Part shown: piece by piece, positions 1-8,611 of the stretch
How the letters are laid out: every line of letters begins with the position of its first letter
Numbering within the stretch: the first letter of the stretch is position 1
Assembly (NCBI GenBank): GCA_947625535.1
Contig: CANQOR010000016.1
Span: forward strand, 1-34,139
Reading direction: 5' to 3'
Length of the DNA stretch: 34,139 bases
Origin: an uncultured Bacilli bacterium
GTDB taxonomy: Bacteria; Bacillota_I; Bacilli_A; RF39; UBA660
Made by a program: the position numbers and the translations under genes
Notes under the pieces: generated by a model
What the model was told of the DNA's origin: nothing
The model's input: the letters and a program-made list of their open reading frames with translations, nothing else
The model's database searches: none

Positions 1-69
1 TAATGAACGACTTTTTTTATAATATAATTTTTTCTAAAAATTTAAATAAAAGAACTTTCCTATAAGATA

Positions 70-97
70 AAAAAAGATTTAATTTTCATTAAATCTT
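70..97 (-). terminator. Intrinsic terminator of the first leftward gene
   Basis: A perfect 10-bp inverted repeat (74-83 and 88-97) encloses a 4-nt loop. On the minus strand it is followed by a run of T. The stop codon of the 96-806 gene lies inside the hairpin, so the terminator is fused to the gene end. Confidence 0.85.
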
Positions 98-806
98 ATT
101 TACAAATATAATTAGCTTTTTTAAAAGTTAATAAAAAAGTATTATAGTTAGGTGTTTCTATCTTAAGTCCCTTCGAATAATCTTCATAATTTAAATTTTT
201 TAATTGAATATAAGAAGTATTAACATCATCAAATATAACTTTACCATCTTTAGCATTAAAACGATCTAAATAACCATTTAATTTTTCTTTATAAGTATCT
301 TGTAAATAATTAATATCACTAAAATTAACTTCTAAAGATTCAAATTTAACTATTATATTAGCATCATAAAATCTTTCTGAATCTTCAATAAATCTAACTG
401 TAATTTGTTCTTGATACTTAGTTGCTATTTCTTTATCATCTAAATTCGATTTAGATAAATAAGTTATTCCTGATATAATACAAGTTGATGAAAATAAATC
501 TATAGGTTTAAGGTCTTCATTTTCTTCTTTTTCTTCCTCTTCAGGTTCATCTTCAATATCTTTATCTGGATTAGTACTAGGTTCTTCTTCCTCTTTAGGT
601 TCCTCTTCGTCTTCTTTAGAAGGTTCTTCTATATCTTTAGTATAATCTGGTATAGCTACACTATGATATTTTTTAGTCATAAAAGAAGTAAATAAACTAA
701 TAATAGTTAAACCCACTACTAAAAAAAGAGCACCATAAAAAAGAGCTTTTTGTAGTTCATTATTATTTTTAAAAGAATTTAATATTTCATTTAATTTCTC
801 TTTCAT
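96..806 (-). CDS. Membrane-anchored protein with acidic Glu/Pro linker, function unknown
   Basis: 236 residues. A short cytoplasmic N-terminus is followed by one hydrophobic membrane segment at about residues 21-43. Next comes a strongly acidic, Glu/Pro/Asp-rich low-complexity linker at about 58-100, then a soluble domain of about 135 residues. The positive residues just before and after the membrane segment (KK at 45-46) leave topology uncertain, but the acidic spacer suggests an outside-facing domain held away from the membrane. I do not recognise the C-terminal domain. The gene has its own promoter (-35 TTGAAA, 17 bp, -10 TATACT at 847-875) and a hairpin terminator at its stop, so it is monocistronic. 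The RBS (AGGG) is weak. There is no lipobox and no enzyme motif. Confidence 0.8.
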   Translation of the reverse strand: MKEKLNEILNSFKNNNELQKALFYGALFLVVGLTIISLFTSFMTKKYHSVAIPDYTKDIEEPSKEDEEEPKEEEEPSTNPDKDIEDEPEEEEKEENEDLKPIDLFSSTCIISGITYLSKSNLDDKEIATKYQEQITVRFIEDSERFYDANIIVKFESLEVNFSDINYLQDTYKEKLNGYLDRFNAKDGKVIFDDVNTSYIQLKNLNYEDYSKGLKIETPNYNTFLLTFKKANYICK

Positions 807-846
807 ATCTAAAACCCTATCTTAATATTTATCTATTATCATTTTT

Positions 847-875
847 AGTATAATCTACATAATTTCTTTTTTCAA
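847..875 (-). promoter_or_regulatory. Sigma-A promoter of the 96-806 gene
   Basis: Minus-strand -35 TTGAAA (870-875), 17-bp spacer and -10 TATACT (847-852), about 40 bp upstream of the ATG. Confidence 0.6.
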
Positions 876-908
876 TAAAAAAGCTATCTTAAGACATTTT
901 ATAGACAC

Positions 909-933
909 GAAAAAAGAAGATTTACTTATCTTC
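909..933 (-). terminator. Intrinsic terminator of topA
   Basis: A 6-bp stem (GAAGAT/ATCTTC at 928-933 and 916-921) with a 6-nt loop is followed on the minus strand by six T. It ends the rbgA-rnhB-topA transcription unit and overlaps the last topA codons. Confidence 0.75.
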
Positions 934-2943
934 TTCATATTGACAATTGCTACAAATAATTTTTTTACCTTTATCAAGTAACATATTATTACATTCAGGA
1001 CACATTCTATTAATTGGTATATACCAGTAAGCCGTTTTACACTTAGGATAATTATTACAACCATAGAATACTTTTCCTTTATGACTTTTCTTCTCTACTA
1101 TTTTACCATTACAATTTGGGCAACTGCATATTTCGTTTAATTTTGGTTCTTCCCTTTTAATATATTTACATTCAGGATAATTAGAACAAGCAACAAATTC
1201 GCCATACTTACCTTTTCTAATTACCAAAGGACTTCCACATTCTGGACACATTTCCCCAGTTGCTACTGCTTCTTTTTTCTCCATATGTTTAAAAGCATCT
1301 TCAACTAATGGTTCAAATTTATTATAAAAAGTTCTAAGTACATCAATATTATTTATTTTAGCTTCAGCTATTTCATCTAACTCTGTTTCCATATTAGCTG
1401 TATATTCAACATTAATAATGTCACTAAAACCTTCTTGTAATTTATCTGTAGTTTCAATACCTATTTCTGTTGGAATAAACTTTTTATCTTCTACTTTAAC
1501 ATAATCACGAGCTTTAATAGTTTCCATAATTGTTGCATAAGTAGAAGGTCTTCCTATACCTAGTTTTTCTAATTCTTTAATTAAAGAACTTTCTGTGTAT
1601 CTTGAAGCTGGTTTAGTAAAATGTTGTTCTTTTAAAACATCATCAGCTATTAAAGTTTTAACATCTCCTAAATCAGGTAATACTACATCTTCAGAAGATT
1701 CATAAGTACCATAAACTTTTAAATATCCATCAAAGACTAAAATACTTCCATTAGCTTTAAATTCATATTGATTATTCATTAATGTTACAGAAGTAGCTTT
1801 TACTCTAGCATCAGCCATTAAACAAGCCAAACTCCTAGCATAAATTAAACTATATAATTTATATTCATCATTAGATAAATATTTCTTTAAAGATTCTGGT
1901 GTACGATAAGGACTTGTTACTCTAATACCTTCATGAGCATCTTGCATATTATCATTTTTCTTTTGTACTTTAACATGTCCTATATATTTATCACCATAAG
2001 TTTCTTTAATATATTTAAATGCTTCATTAACAAAAACAGGACTTATTCTTTCACTATCTGTACGCATATAAGTAATTAAACCAACTGTTTCACTACCTAT
2101 ATCAACACCTTCATATAATTTTTGCGCAATACGCATCGTTTTACTACTGGCAAAATTTAAGCGATTTACTGCTACTTGTTGTAAAGTACTAGTTTTAAAA
2201 GGCATTACACCTTTTTTAGCTTTTTCTTTAGTTTCAATATTTGTTACTTCATATTTTTCATCTAAAGAATCAATTACATGTTGTGCTTCCTCTTCATTTT
2301 TTAATTCTAATTTTTTACCTTTATACTTTTCTGCTAAAGCTTCCATCTTGCCAAATATTGCTGTAATTGTCCAATATTCTTCTGGTATAAAAGCTTCTAT
2401 TTCTCTTTCACGATCAACTATTAACTTTAAAGCTACACTTTGTACTCTACCAGCACTTTTACCACCTGTTTTAGATTGCATTAACTTTGATAATCTAAAA
2501 CCAATTATTCTATCTAATATTCTTCTTGTTTCTTGACTTTTAACTAAATCTATATCTATATCACGTGGATGATTAAAAGCATCTAAAATAACATCTTTTG
2601 TTATTTCATTAAAAGTAACACGTTCAAAATCTTTTTTTAAACCTAAAGTTTCTTTTAAATGCCAACTAATAGCTTCCCCTTCACGGTCTGGGTCTGTTGC
2701 TAAATAGATGCAATCTGAATCTTTACTTAATTTTTTTAACTCACTTATTACTTTATTTTTACCTTTCATCGGTATATAAGAAGGAGCAAAATCATTATCT
2801 ACATCTACCCCTAAGCCAAATTTACCAGTTGTAGCTAAATCTCTAATATGTCCCATACTAGCAACTACTTTATAATCAGTTCCTAAATATTTTTCAATTG
2901 TTTTACTTTTACTAGGAGATTCTACTATAACTAATTTTTTCAT
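922..2943 (-). CDS. topA: DNA topoisomerase I (type IA)
   Basis: 673 residues, close to the usual Bacillota length. It relaxes negative supercoils by passing strands through a transient 5'-phosphotyrosine break. An N-terminal Toprim domain has the conserved Glu8 and the DPDRE motif at Asp84/Asp86, which bind Mg2+. The catalytic Tyr292 lies in the family signature TYMRTDS. Three C-terminal zinc ribbons follow (about residues 575-673), each with CxxC pairs, and bind single-stranded DNA. The start is ATG with AAAGGA about 9 nt upstream. It is the last gene of the leftward unit rbgA-(split gene)-rnhB-LtaS-like-topA, 32 bp after the LtaS-like gene, and ends in a hairpin. Nothing appears truncated. 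Confidence 0.98.
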   Translation of the reverse strand: MKKLVIVESPSKSKTIEKYLGTDYKVVASMGHIRDLATTGKFGLGVDVDNDFAPSYIPMKGKNKVISELKKLSKDSDCIYLATDPDREGEAISWHLKETLGLKKDFERVTFNEITKDVILDAFNHPRDIDIDLVKSQETRRILDRIIGFRLSKLMQSKTGGKSAGRVQSVALKLIVDREREIEAFIPEEYWTITAIFGKMEALAEKYKGKKLELKNEEEAQHVIDSLDEKYEVTNIETKEKAKKGVMPFKTSTLQQVAVNRLNFASSKTMRIAQKLYEGVDIGSETVGLITYMRTDSERISPVFVNEAFKYIKETYGDKYIGHVKVQKKNDNMQDAHEGIRVTSPYRTPESLKKYLSNDEYKLYSLIYARSLACLMADARVKATSVTLMNNQYEFKANGSILVFDGYLKVYGTYESSEDVVLPDLGDVKTLIADDVLKEQHFTKPASRYTESSLIKELEKLGIGRPSTYATIMETIKARDYVKVEDKKFIPTEIGIETTDKLQEGFSDIINVEYTANMETELDEIAEAKINNIDVLRTFYNKFEPLVEDAFKHMEKKEAVATGEMCPECGSPLVIRKGKYGEFVACSNYPECKYIKREEPKLNEICSCPNCNGKIVEKKSHKGKVFYGCNNYPKCKTAYWYIPINRMCPECNNMLLDKGKKIICSNCQYEEDK

Positions 2944-2975
2944 ATCATGTTTCCTTTCTTAGACTCTTGATGTCT

Positions 2976-5078
2976 TTAATTATTTTTTTCACCCTCACCA
3001 ACATTTTGAACCCTTAACTCTTCTTTTGCATTTTCTAAATAATTAAAATAATTAGTCTTAATAGCTAAATTAGACATTGATATTTTTTCTCTAACAACTG
3101 TATTAATATCTTTTAACTCTTCATCAGTATAAACATTATTTACATCTACATATGTAATAGTACCAGTTACAGCATCATAATAAGCTTTCTTATCTTTCCA
3201 AGAACCATCAGCAAATATAATTCTATTTTCATAAGTCTTAGATAATAAATCTTGACCTACATATAAACGTGGATCATAATCTAAACCAAATAAATTAGCT
3301 AATGTAGGAGTAATATTAATATAACTTGTATATTCAGAAAACTTTTGTGACTGAATAGATGGACTATATATAATAAAAGGTGTTTTATCTACTTCATTTT
3401 GTTCTGTAACATTAGAATCAAAATAAGAATTTAAAGTATCAGTACTTAATCCAAAAGGATAATGATCAGCATATAAAACTATTACTGTATCATCTAATTT
3501 ACCTTGTTCTTCTAAACCTTCTAATAAAGCACCTATTGCTTCATCAAATTCTTTTAACTTCGACATATACCTCTTAAGTGAAGTATTATAATTAGTATTA
3601 GCAAATAAATCAAGATATTTATCACCAAGTTCACTACTTTCTTCATAAGGTAAATTAGCTGAAGCTGTTGTTAACCAAACCATAAACTTATCTTGTTTCT
3701 CTGTAATATCTAACATTTTATTAACTAAATCAACATCACTAGGCCATTCTTTATAAGCATTACTATAAGGTATACCTAATTCTTGAACTCCATAATAATG
3801 TCCACTACCTAAATTAGTATGCATTTTATTACGTGAATAATACTGTTCAGTATAATTATGATAACTACTAGTTGTATACTTAGCATTATTAAATAAATTA
3901 AAGATAGATTCAGGATAAATATTATTAACATAATCATTAATGTTACAAGAATTATTTATTGTATATAACGAAGTCATACCTGCTAATTCATTATTACCAG
4001 TTGCACAAGCACTTCTAGGACTATAAGAATTCTCCCAAGACCAACCTTCAGTATATAATTTATAAACATTAGGAAAATAATCTTCATTTAATATAATATT
4101 ATTAGTTGATTCCATCATAATAACAATTAAATTCTTATCTTTAAACATTCCTGTAAAATCATTTTTATCTGTAATATTTTGACTTATAAAATAATTGTTT
4201 AACTTTTTATAATCAGTTCTTTTTTCATCTTTAGTTAATTGTTCCCATAAAGAATCATCTATATTTCTAATATAATCACTATAAACTTGTTCTTGTTTTG
4301 TATATTTATTATCATATACACTACTTTCTATACTATTACTAGGTTTAATAAAACCTTTTAAATCAACAAAAAAATACATTGAAGAACCAAATTGATTCAT
4401 TGCTAAATTAGGCATACTAGGATTATCAAATAAAACCTTAGTATCTTTAAATTGTAAATCTTTTTGTAAAAAAGATGCCGTTAATAAAAAGTAATAACCT
4501 ACTCCTAAAACAATACTTATTACTAAAGCATTAATTTTACTATTAATTAATCTTTTTCTTCTTTTCTTGGCTAAAATTTGATCATCTAATTTTTTTCTTT
4601 CTTCTGAATCAAATTTATCAGAGAAATCTATTGTATCATTTTTTTCTAATACTTTAATACGATAATCATAAAATATATAAAAGATAATTAATATTACTAA
4701 TGGAATAGCCATTAAATAATAGTTTTTAGGAATACTATTTATAAACTCTTTTAAATATCCTTGAGCAGTCATTCCCTGTTTAAATAAAGTTAAAGAAACA
4801 AAGGAACCTAAAAAATGTTTAAAACCAGCTTGGATAATAGCATAAACGGTAAAGAATGCTGCTACTACACTTATTAAAACATTACTTATTATTCTTCCAA
4901 AAAAGGAAAATAATAAAGAACATATTAAACTGATAATATTAATACCTAAAAAGATTCTTAACATATGCATTTCTAATAAAGGCATATGTAATATTAATCT
5001 AAATATAACCTCTTCTATAACTAACGTCAGCATTAAAAAGAAATAGTTTTTAAAAACATTATTGTAAAATATTCTCAT
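2976..5078 (-). CDS. LtaS-like sulfatase-fold membrane protein (lipoteichoic acid synthase family)
   Basis: 700 residues. About five N-terminal membrane segments (about 12-31, 40-61, 63-85, 121-140, 183-202) are followed by an extracellular alkaline-phosphatase/sulfatase-fold domain (about 315-640). Key LtaS residues are visible: Glu323 in MMES (metal ligand), Thr360 in ACATGNNE (the nucleophile position of LtaS GKTSDAE), and Asp538-His539 in YADHY (metal ligands). In this family the enzyme moves glycerol phosphate from phosphatidylglycerol onto a lipid-linked polymer, making lipoteichoic acid outside the cell. A related phosphoglycerol transferase role is possible. Its start overlaps the end of rnhB by 20 nt, so translation is probably coupled, and topA follows 32 bp later. 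The start is at 5078. Architecture and active site are sure, the exact substrate is not. Confidence 0.85.
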   Translation of the reverse strand: MRIFYNNVFKNYFFLMLTLVIEEVIFRLILHMPLLEMHMLRIFLGINIISLICSLLFSFFGRIISNVLISVVAAFFTVYAIIQAGFKHFLGSFVSLTLFKQGMTAQGYLKEFINSIPKNYYLMAIPLVILIIFYIFYDYRIKVLEKNDTIDFSDKFDSEERKKLDDQILAKKRRKRLINSKINALVISIVLGVGYYFLLTASFLQKDLQFKDTKVLFDNPSMPNLAMNQFGSSMYFFVDLKGFIKPSNSIESSVYDNKYTKQEQVYSDYIRNIDDSLWEQLTKDEKRTDYKKLNNYFISQNITDKNDFTGMFKDKNLIVIMMESTNNIILNEDYFPNVYKLYTEGWSWENSYSPRSACATGNNELAGMTSLYTINNSCNINDYVNNIYPESIFNLFNNAKYTTSSYHNYTEQYYSRNKMHTNLGSGHYYGVQELGIPYSNAYKEWPSDVDLVNKMLDITEKQDKFMVWLTTASANLPYEESSELGDKYLDLFANTNYNTSLKRYMSKLKEFDEAIGALLEGLEEQGKLDDTVIVLYADHYPFGLSTDTLNSYFDSNVTEQNEVDKTPFIIYSPSIQSQKFSEYTSYINITPTLANLFGLDYDPRLYVGQDLLSKTYENRIIFADGSWKDKKAYYDAVTGTITYVDVNNVYTDEELKDINTVVREKISMSNLAIKTNYFNYLENAKEELRVQNVGEGEKNN

Positions 5079-5730
5079 CTGCTAGCCCACCCTTATCCTT
5101 ATCTTTAATTAAATCACTAACTGGTTTATAAGTAAACCTATAAAAATCCAAAACCCCATATTTTTTTAAATTTTCTAAATGCAATTTAGTTGGATAACCT
5201 TTATGTTTAGCAAAACCATATTGTGGATACTCTTTATCAAGTTCATACATCATTCTATCTCTAGTTACCTTAGCAATAACACTTCCTGCTGCAATAGATA
5301 AAGATAAAGCATCACCATGAATAATATCTTTATAAGGAATCCCTACACAATCTAGTTTCATTGCATCACTTAAGATATATTCAGGTTGAACTTCTAACTT
5401 AGAAATAGCTATCTTCATTGCTAAACGACTAGCTTCTAAAATATTTATTTCGTCTATTTTTTTAGCATCAACTACTCCTACTCCAACACTAATAGCATCT
5501 TTCATTATTATATCATAAAATTTTTCTCTTTTTTTCTCAGTTAATTGTTTACTATCAATTAAACCTTCTAATTCATAATTTTTAGGTAATATAACTGCTC
5601 CTGCTACAACTGGTCCAACTAAAGGACCTCGCCCAGCTTCATCAACACCCGCTATTAAATTAATTCCTTTATCATATAATTCTTTTTCATACTTAAGTAA
5701 ATCAACTGTTTCTTTTACTTCTTTCTTCAT
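5059..5730 (-). CDS. rnhB: Ribonuclease HII
   Basis: 223 residues. It cuts RNA in RNA-DNA hybrids and at single ribonucleotides misincorporated in DNA. The hallmark DEAGRGP motif lies at residues 30-36 (catalytic Asp30 and Glu31). The downstream Asp122 (SDAM) and Asp158 (KVTRD) complete the metal site, and the DSKQL motif near 59-63 is intact. The start at 5730 is set by a strong AAGGAG at about 5744-5749, 13-14 nt upstream of the ATG. It overlaps the 3' end of the preceding split gene by 29 nt and the next gene by 20 nt. Synteny rbgA-rnhB is the standard Bacillota order. Confidence 0.97.
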   Translation of the reverse strand: MKKEVKETVDLLKYEKELYDKGINLIAGVDEAGRGPLVGPVVAGAVILPKNYELEGLIDSKQLTEKKREKFYDIIMKDAISVGVGVVDAKKIDEINILEASRLAMKIAISKLEVQPEYILSDAMKLDCVGIPYKDIIHGDALSLSIAAGSVIAKVTRDRMMYELDKEYPQYGFAKHKGYPTKLHLENLKKYGVLDFYRFTYKPVSDLIKDKDKGGLADENILQ

Positions 5731-6341
5731 ATTTTTCTACTATCTCCTTATTTACATCCCAACTCTTAGTTTGTTCTAAATCAAACTCTGAAGTAGAAAC
5801 TCCATTTAACCATTCTAAAACACGTTCAGGTAGCGTAAATACTTGATAACTCTTTTTATATGTTCCAACAACAAATATTTTAGCAAACTCTCTATCTGAA
5901 GCATGAACTAAAACATTCCAATTTGGATTGTCATACCCAGCTTCACATACTAATTTATATCTTGCATAAATTTTATTAAATCCTATTATAAAATCTTTAG
6001 TACGATGAAGTAATTTATCTTTTCTTAAAGTATTATAAGGATTTTCTACTACTCCTAATAATAAATACTTTTTATATAAATCATCTACTGTATTTAATAA
6101 AGATGGTAAATTTGTTAATATTTGAACCATTTCTTTTTTAGTATATCCAACACTTTCAAAAAAAACGAATTAATGAATCTAATTGGCGACTTACAAATTC
6201 TAAAGTACGTCCATTTATTTTATCTTTACGACCATGATCTAAATATTTAACCATTGCTGCTAAAAAAGCACTCTGTTCTTTAAAATCTAAAGCCCCAATA
6301 TCTAACTTACTATAAAATAAATCTTTAAATTCATCTAACAT
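5702..6341 (-). pseudogene. Helical-repeat protein gene split by a +1 frameshift at a T8 run
   Basis: Two adjacent open frames are parts of one gene. The first (6341-6156, 61 codons) ends at TGA directly after eight T: its last codons read CGT TTT TTT TGA (A8 at 6158-6165 on the plus strand). Removing one T, or a +1 ribosome shift at TTT-TGA, continues without a break into the second frame. Nine extra residues (ESVGYTKKE) then join the second frame's first Met at 6130, giving about 212 residues. The joined region has a helix-turn-helix-repeat look: glycine, KKE, a Leu-rich helix, LPSLL, then another helix, as in mTERF-like alpha-helical repeats. The function is unknown. The start at 6341 shares a base with the rbgA stop (TAATG), so translation is coupled. 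It may be a sequencing indel, a true mutation or programmed recoding. The downstream part alone has only a weak RBS (AAAGAA). Confidence 0.7.
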
Positions 6342-7198
6342 TAATCATCAATCCTATCAAAAGTAATTCCTTTAATTCGTTCATTTTTTATATCTTCTAA
6401 AATACTCTTACTTACACGATCATAATCAACTTCCCCTCCAGATATAATAGCACCCATTCTCTTACCTAAAAATTCATAAGTACTAACTATATCATCATTA
6501 TCTACTTTATCTAAATTATATCTATCTTTTAAAACATTAGGATAATATTTATCTAATTTATTTAAAATATGAATTGCTACTTTATCTACTGGTAATGTAT
6601 CTCTAGGAATTGCTGTAAAACTAGCTAAATTCAAAGCAATTTCTTCATTATCTAATCTTGGCCATAATATTCCAGGACTATCTAATAATAAAATATCACT
6701 ATTTGTTTTTAACCAAGATAAATTCTTAGTAACTCCTGGCATATTACCAACAACAGCAACTTTTTTACCAACCATTCTATTTATTAAAGTTGATTTACCT
6801 ACATTAGGTATTCCTACTACTAAAGCTCTAATTTCTTTCTTAGCAAGTCCTTTATTTTCTCTTTTTACTTGAATATCACTAGTTATTTTATGAGTTAAAT
6901 CTACAATATTTTGTAAAGCATTATTTTGACTTAAATCTACTAATATAACATTATATTCTTTATCTTCATAATGCTTAACCCATTTATTAGTAATATTTAA
7001 ATCACATAAATCTTTTTTAGTCATAATTAAAATACGCGGTTTATCCTTTAAGAGTTCATCTATATCTTTAATTTTAGATGATAAAGGACACCTAGCATCT
7101 ATAACTTCATAAACTATATCAATTAAATCATATTTTTCTTTAATTAATCTTTTAGTCTTTGCCATATGACCAGGATAATAATTTATTTTATCATTCAT
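6341..7198 (-). CDS. rbgA: Ribosome biogenesis GTPase RbgA (YlqF)
   Basis: 285 residues from the preferred ATG at 7198. A GTG nine bases further upstream is possible but sits only 2 nt from the AAGG ribosome binding site, while the ATG has an 11-nt spacing and gives the usual RbgA opening (YYPGHMAK). It is a circularly permuted GTPase: the G4 motif (TKKDL) comes before G1 (GIPNVGKST) and G3 (DSPG). RbgA acts in late maturation of the 50S subunit. It is the core gene that follows lepB or rplS in most Bacillota. Here its 5' end overlaps the 3' end of the accessory gene rhuM by 8 nt, so it now depends on rhuM transcription or on an unseen promoter within it. Confidence 0.96.
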   Translation of the reverse strand: MNDKINYYPGHMAKTKRLIKEKYDLIDIVYEVIDARCPLSSKIKDIDELLKDKPRILIMTKKDLCDLNITNKWVKHYEDKEYNVILVDLSQNNALQNIVDLTHKITSDIQVKRENKGLAKKEIRALVVGIPNVGKSTLINRMVGKKVAVVGNMPGVTKNLSWLKTNSDILLLDSPGILWPRLDNEEIALNLASFTAIPRDTLPVDKVAIHILNKLDKYYPNVLKDRYNLDKVDNDDIVSTYEFLGKRMGAIISGGEVDYDRVSKSILEDIKNERIKGITFDRIDD

Positions 7199-8225
7199 TT
7201 TTATCACTGCCTTTTTTACTTTCCTCTATTAACAAATCAAAATCTGATTTGTATAATTTATCTTGTTTGATTCTATATTTTTCAAATTCTGTTAATGCTT
7301 TATCACAAGCAATTTCATGTGATATTTTTCCAGCATCTTTTAAAATATCTCTATCATCTGATAATAAGTATTTATCTATTCTTGTCGCCCAATCTTCCAT
7401 TGTCATAGGGATGTTTCTTTTTGCTCTTGCTTCTGCTAAATCCAAGAATGCAGAAACAATTAATTTTAATTGCTCTAGTTCATCTTTTGATAGATAGTTT
7501 TTTGCAATTACAACATCTGTTTCAAGTATTTTACCATTTGGAGAATTTTTCCAAGAAGTAAGTCCCATATATTCTTTTTTAGAATCTGCTCTATTATATA
7601 TAATTTCAGCTGCTGTTTGATGAGAAATTGCATAATGCATTTTATTTTGTACTTTTTTAAAGAAATTTATTGTAATAGGAGATTTTGAATCATAATCAAC
7701 AGAGGTAGCATAAAGATCTGTTATTTTTTGATAAAATCTTCGTTCAGATAATCTTATTTCTCTTATTTCAGCAAGTAATGACTCATAATAGTCTTCATCA
7801 AAGAAAGCTCCATTTTCCATTCTTTTCTTGTCAATAATATATCCTTTTTTAGAAAATTCTTTTAATATATTAGTTGCCCATCTACGAAATTGAACAGCTC
7901 TATCCGAATTTACTCGATAACCAATAGATATTACCATATCCAAATTATAATATTGAACATTTCTTTTAACTTGTCTGTTTCCTTCATTTTGAACTAGTAA
8001 GAATTTCTTACTAGTTGAAGATTCATTCAATTCATAACTATTATAAATCTCATTAATATGCATTGTTATATTATTTCTAGTTGTGTTAAATAGTTCTCCA
8101 ATTGCTTTTTGTGTTAACCATAAATCCCCATCTTCGAATCGAACTTGAATACCTTTATCATGTGTTTGTCTTTCAAAAATAATAAACTCAGCACTACTAC
8201 TTCTTATAATTAAATCTTTTGCCAT
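7191..8225 (-). CDS. RhuM family protein (virulence/mobile-element associated)
   Basis: 344 residues, the normal length of the RhuM family. Family hallmarks are visible: an N-terminal winged-helix-like segment (DGDLWLTQKAIGELFNTTR), the central QVKRNVQYYNLDMVISIGYR and AVQFRRWATNIL blocks, and an alpha-helical C-terminus. RhuM was first noted on Salmonella pathogenicity island 3 and is common on mobile and defence-rich DNA; its biochemistry is not settled. The start at 8225 has a strong AGGAGATGAGGAA site. A TATAAT at 8287-8292 could be its -10. It ends in TGA and overlaps rbgA by 8 nt. It sits next to a decayed KilA-N gene, another phage-type family, so this is probably an acquired patch within a core operon. 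Confidence 0.9.
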   Translation of the reverse strand: MAKDLIIRSSSAEFIIFERQTHDKGIQVRFEDGDLWLTQKAIGELFNTTRNNITMHINEIYNSYELNESSTSKKFLLVQNEGNRQVKRNVQYYNLDMVISIGYRVNSDRAVQFRRWATNILKEFSKKGYIIDKKRMENGAFFDEDYYESLLAEIREIRLSERRFYQKITDLYATSVDYDSKSPITINFFKKVQNKMHYAISHQTAAEIIYNRADSKKEYMGLTSWKNSPNGKILETDVVIAKNYLSKDELEQLKLIVSAFLDLAEARAKRNIPMTMEDWATRIDKYLLSDDRDILKDAGKISHEIACDKALTEFEKYRIKQDKLYKSDFDLLIEESKKGSDKNE

Positions 8226-8334
8226 TTCCTCATCTCCTCGTATATGTTCTTAAATGTCGTAATCACCTTTCTAATTCCTAATATAAATTATACTAAAATT
8301 ACTATAATCTTAATAACTTTTAATATTTTAACCA

Positions 8335-8597
8335 TTATCTATTTTGATTTTCTAACTCTTTTAATCTTTCAAATTATTTTATTAAATATAATTTTAATAC
8401 ATGACTTATAATAGATTCAAATTCAAATGCTATGTCTTTATGTGCATATGTTCCACCATATTTACCACGTTTTGAATATATGTTAGTAGCATTTGTTTTT
8501 TTTCACACACACTTAAAACAAACATATAAAGCCCTGTACTTTTTCTAAAACCGTCGAATTCGACGAAATTAAAATTTGGATTATAAATTGACTCCCA
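8335..8597 (-). pseudogene. Decayed KilA-N domain gene
   Basis: The 386-nt gap between rhuM and malQ is not empty. Read leftward, one frame from 8597 encodes WESIYNPNFNFVEFDGFR, the usual start of a bacterial KilA-N domain. After a frame change in or near an A8 run (about 8498-8505 on the minus-strand reading), a second frame gives RGKYGGTYAHKDIAFEFES, then LKLYLIK, an in-frame TAA at 8374-8376, then FERLKELENQ. The motif GGTYAHKDIAFEF is diagnostic of KilA-N DNA-binding domains of phages and mobile elements. One frameshift, one nonsense codon and a missing 5' end show that the gene is dead. The remaining 8226-8334 holds only the rhuM upstream region. Confidence 0.85.
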
Positions 8598-8611
8598 TAA
8601 TTATATCATAT

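Noticed and set aside
855..1064. 69-codon leftward open frame inside the topA 3' end
   Set aside because: It lies in another frame over the conserved zinc-ribbon codons of topA, and has no RBS or promoter of its own.
2348..2536. 62-codon rightward frame opposite topA
   Set aside because: It is the complement of conserved topA codons, with no RBS.
7159..7497. 112-codon rightward frame opposite rhuM/rbgA
   Set aside because: It is antisense to two well-conserved genes and lacks a start signal.
7191..8225. Restriction-modification specificity or methylase gene
   Set aside because: The sequence matches RhuM throughout and has no methylase or target-recognition motif.
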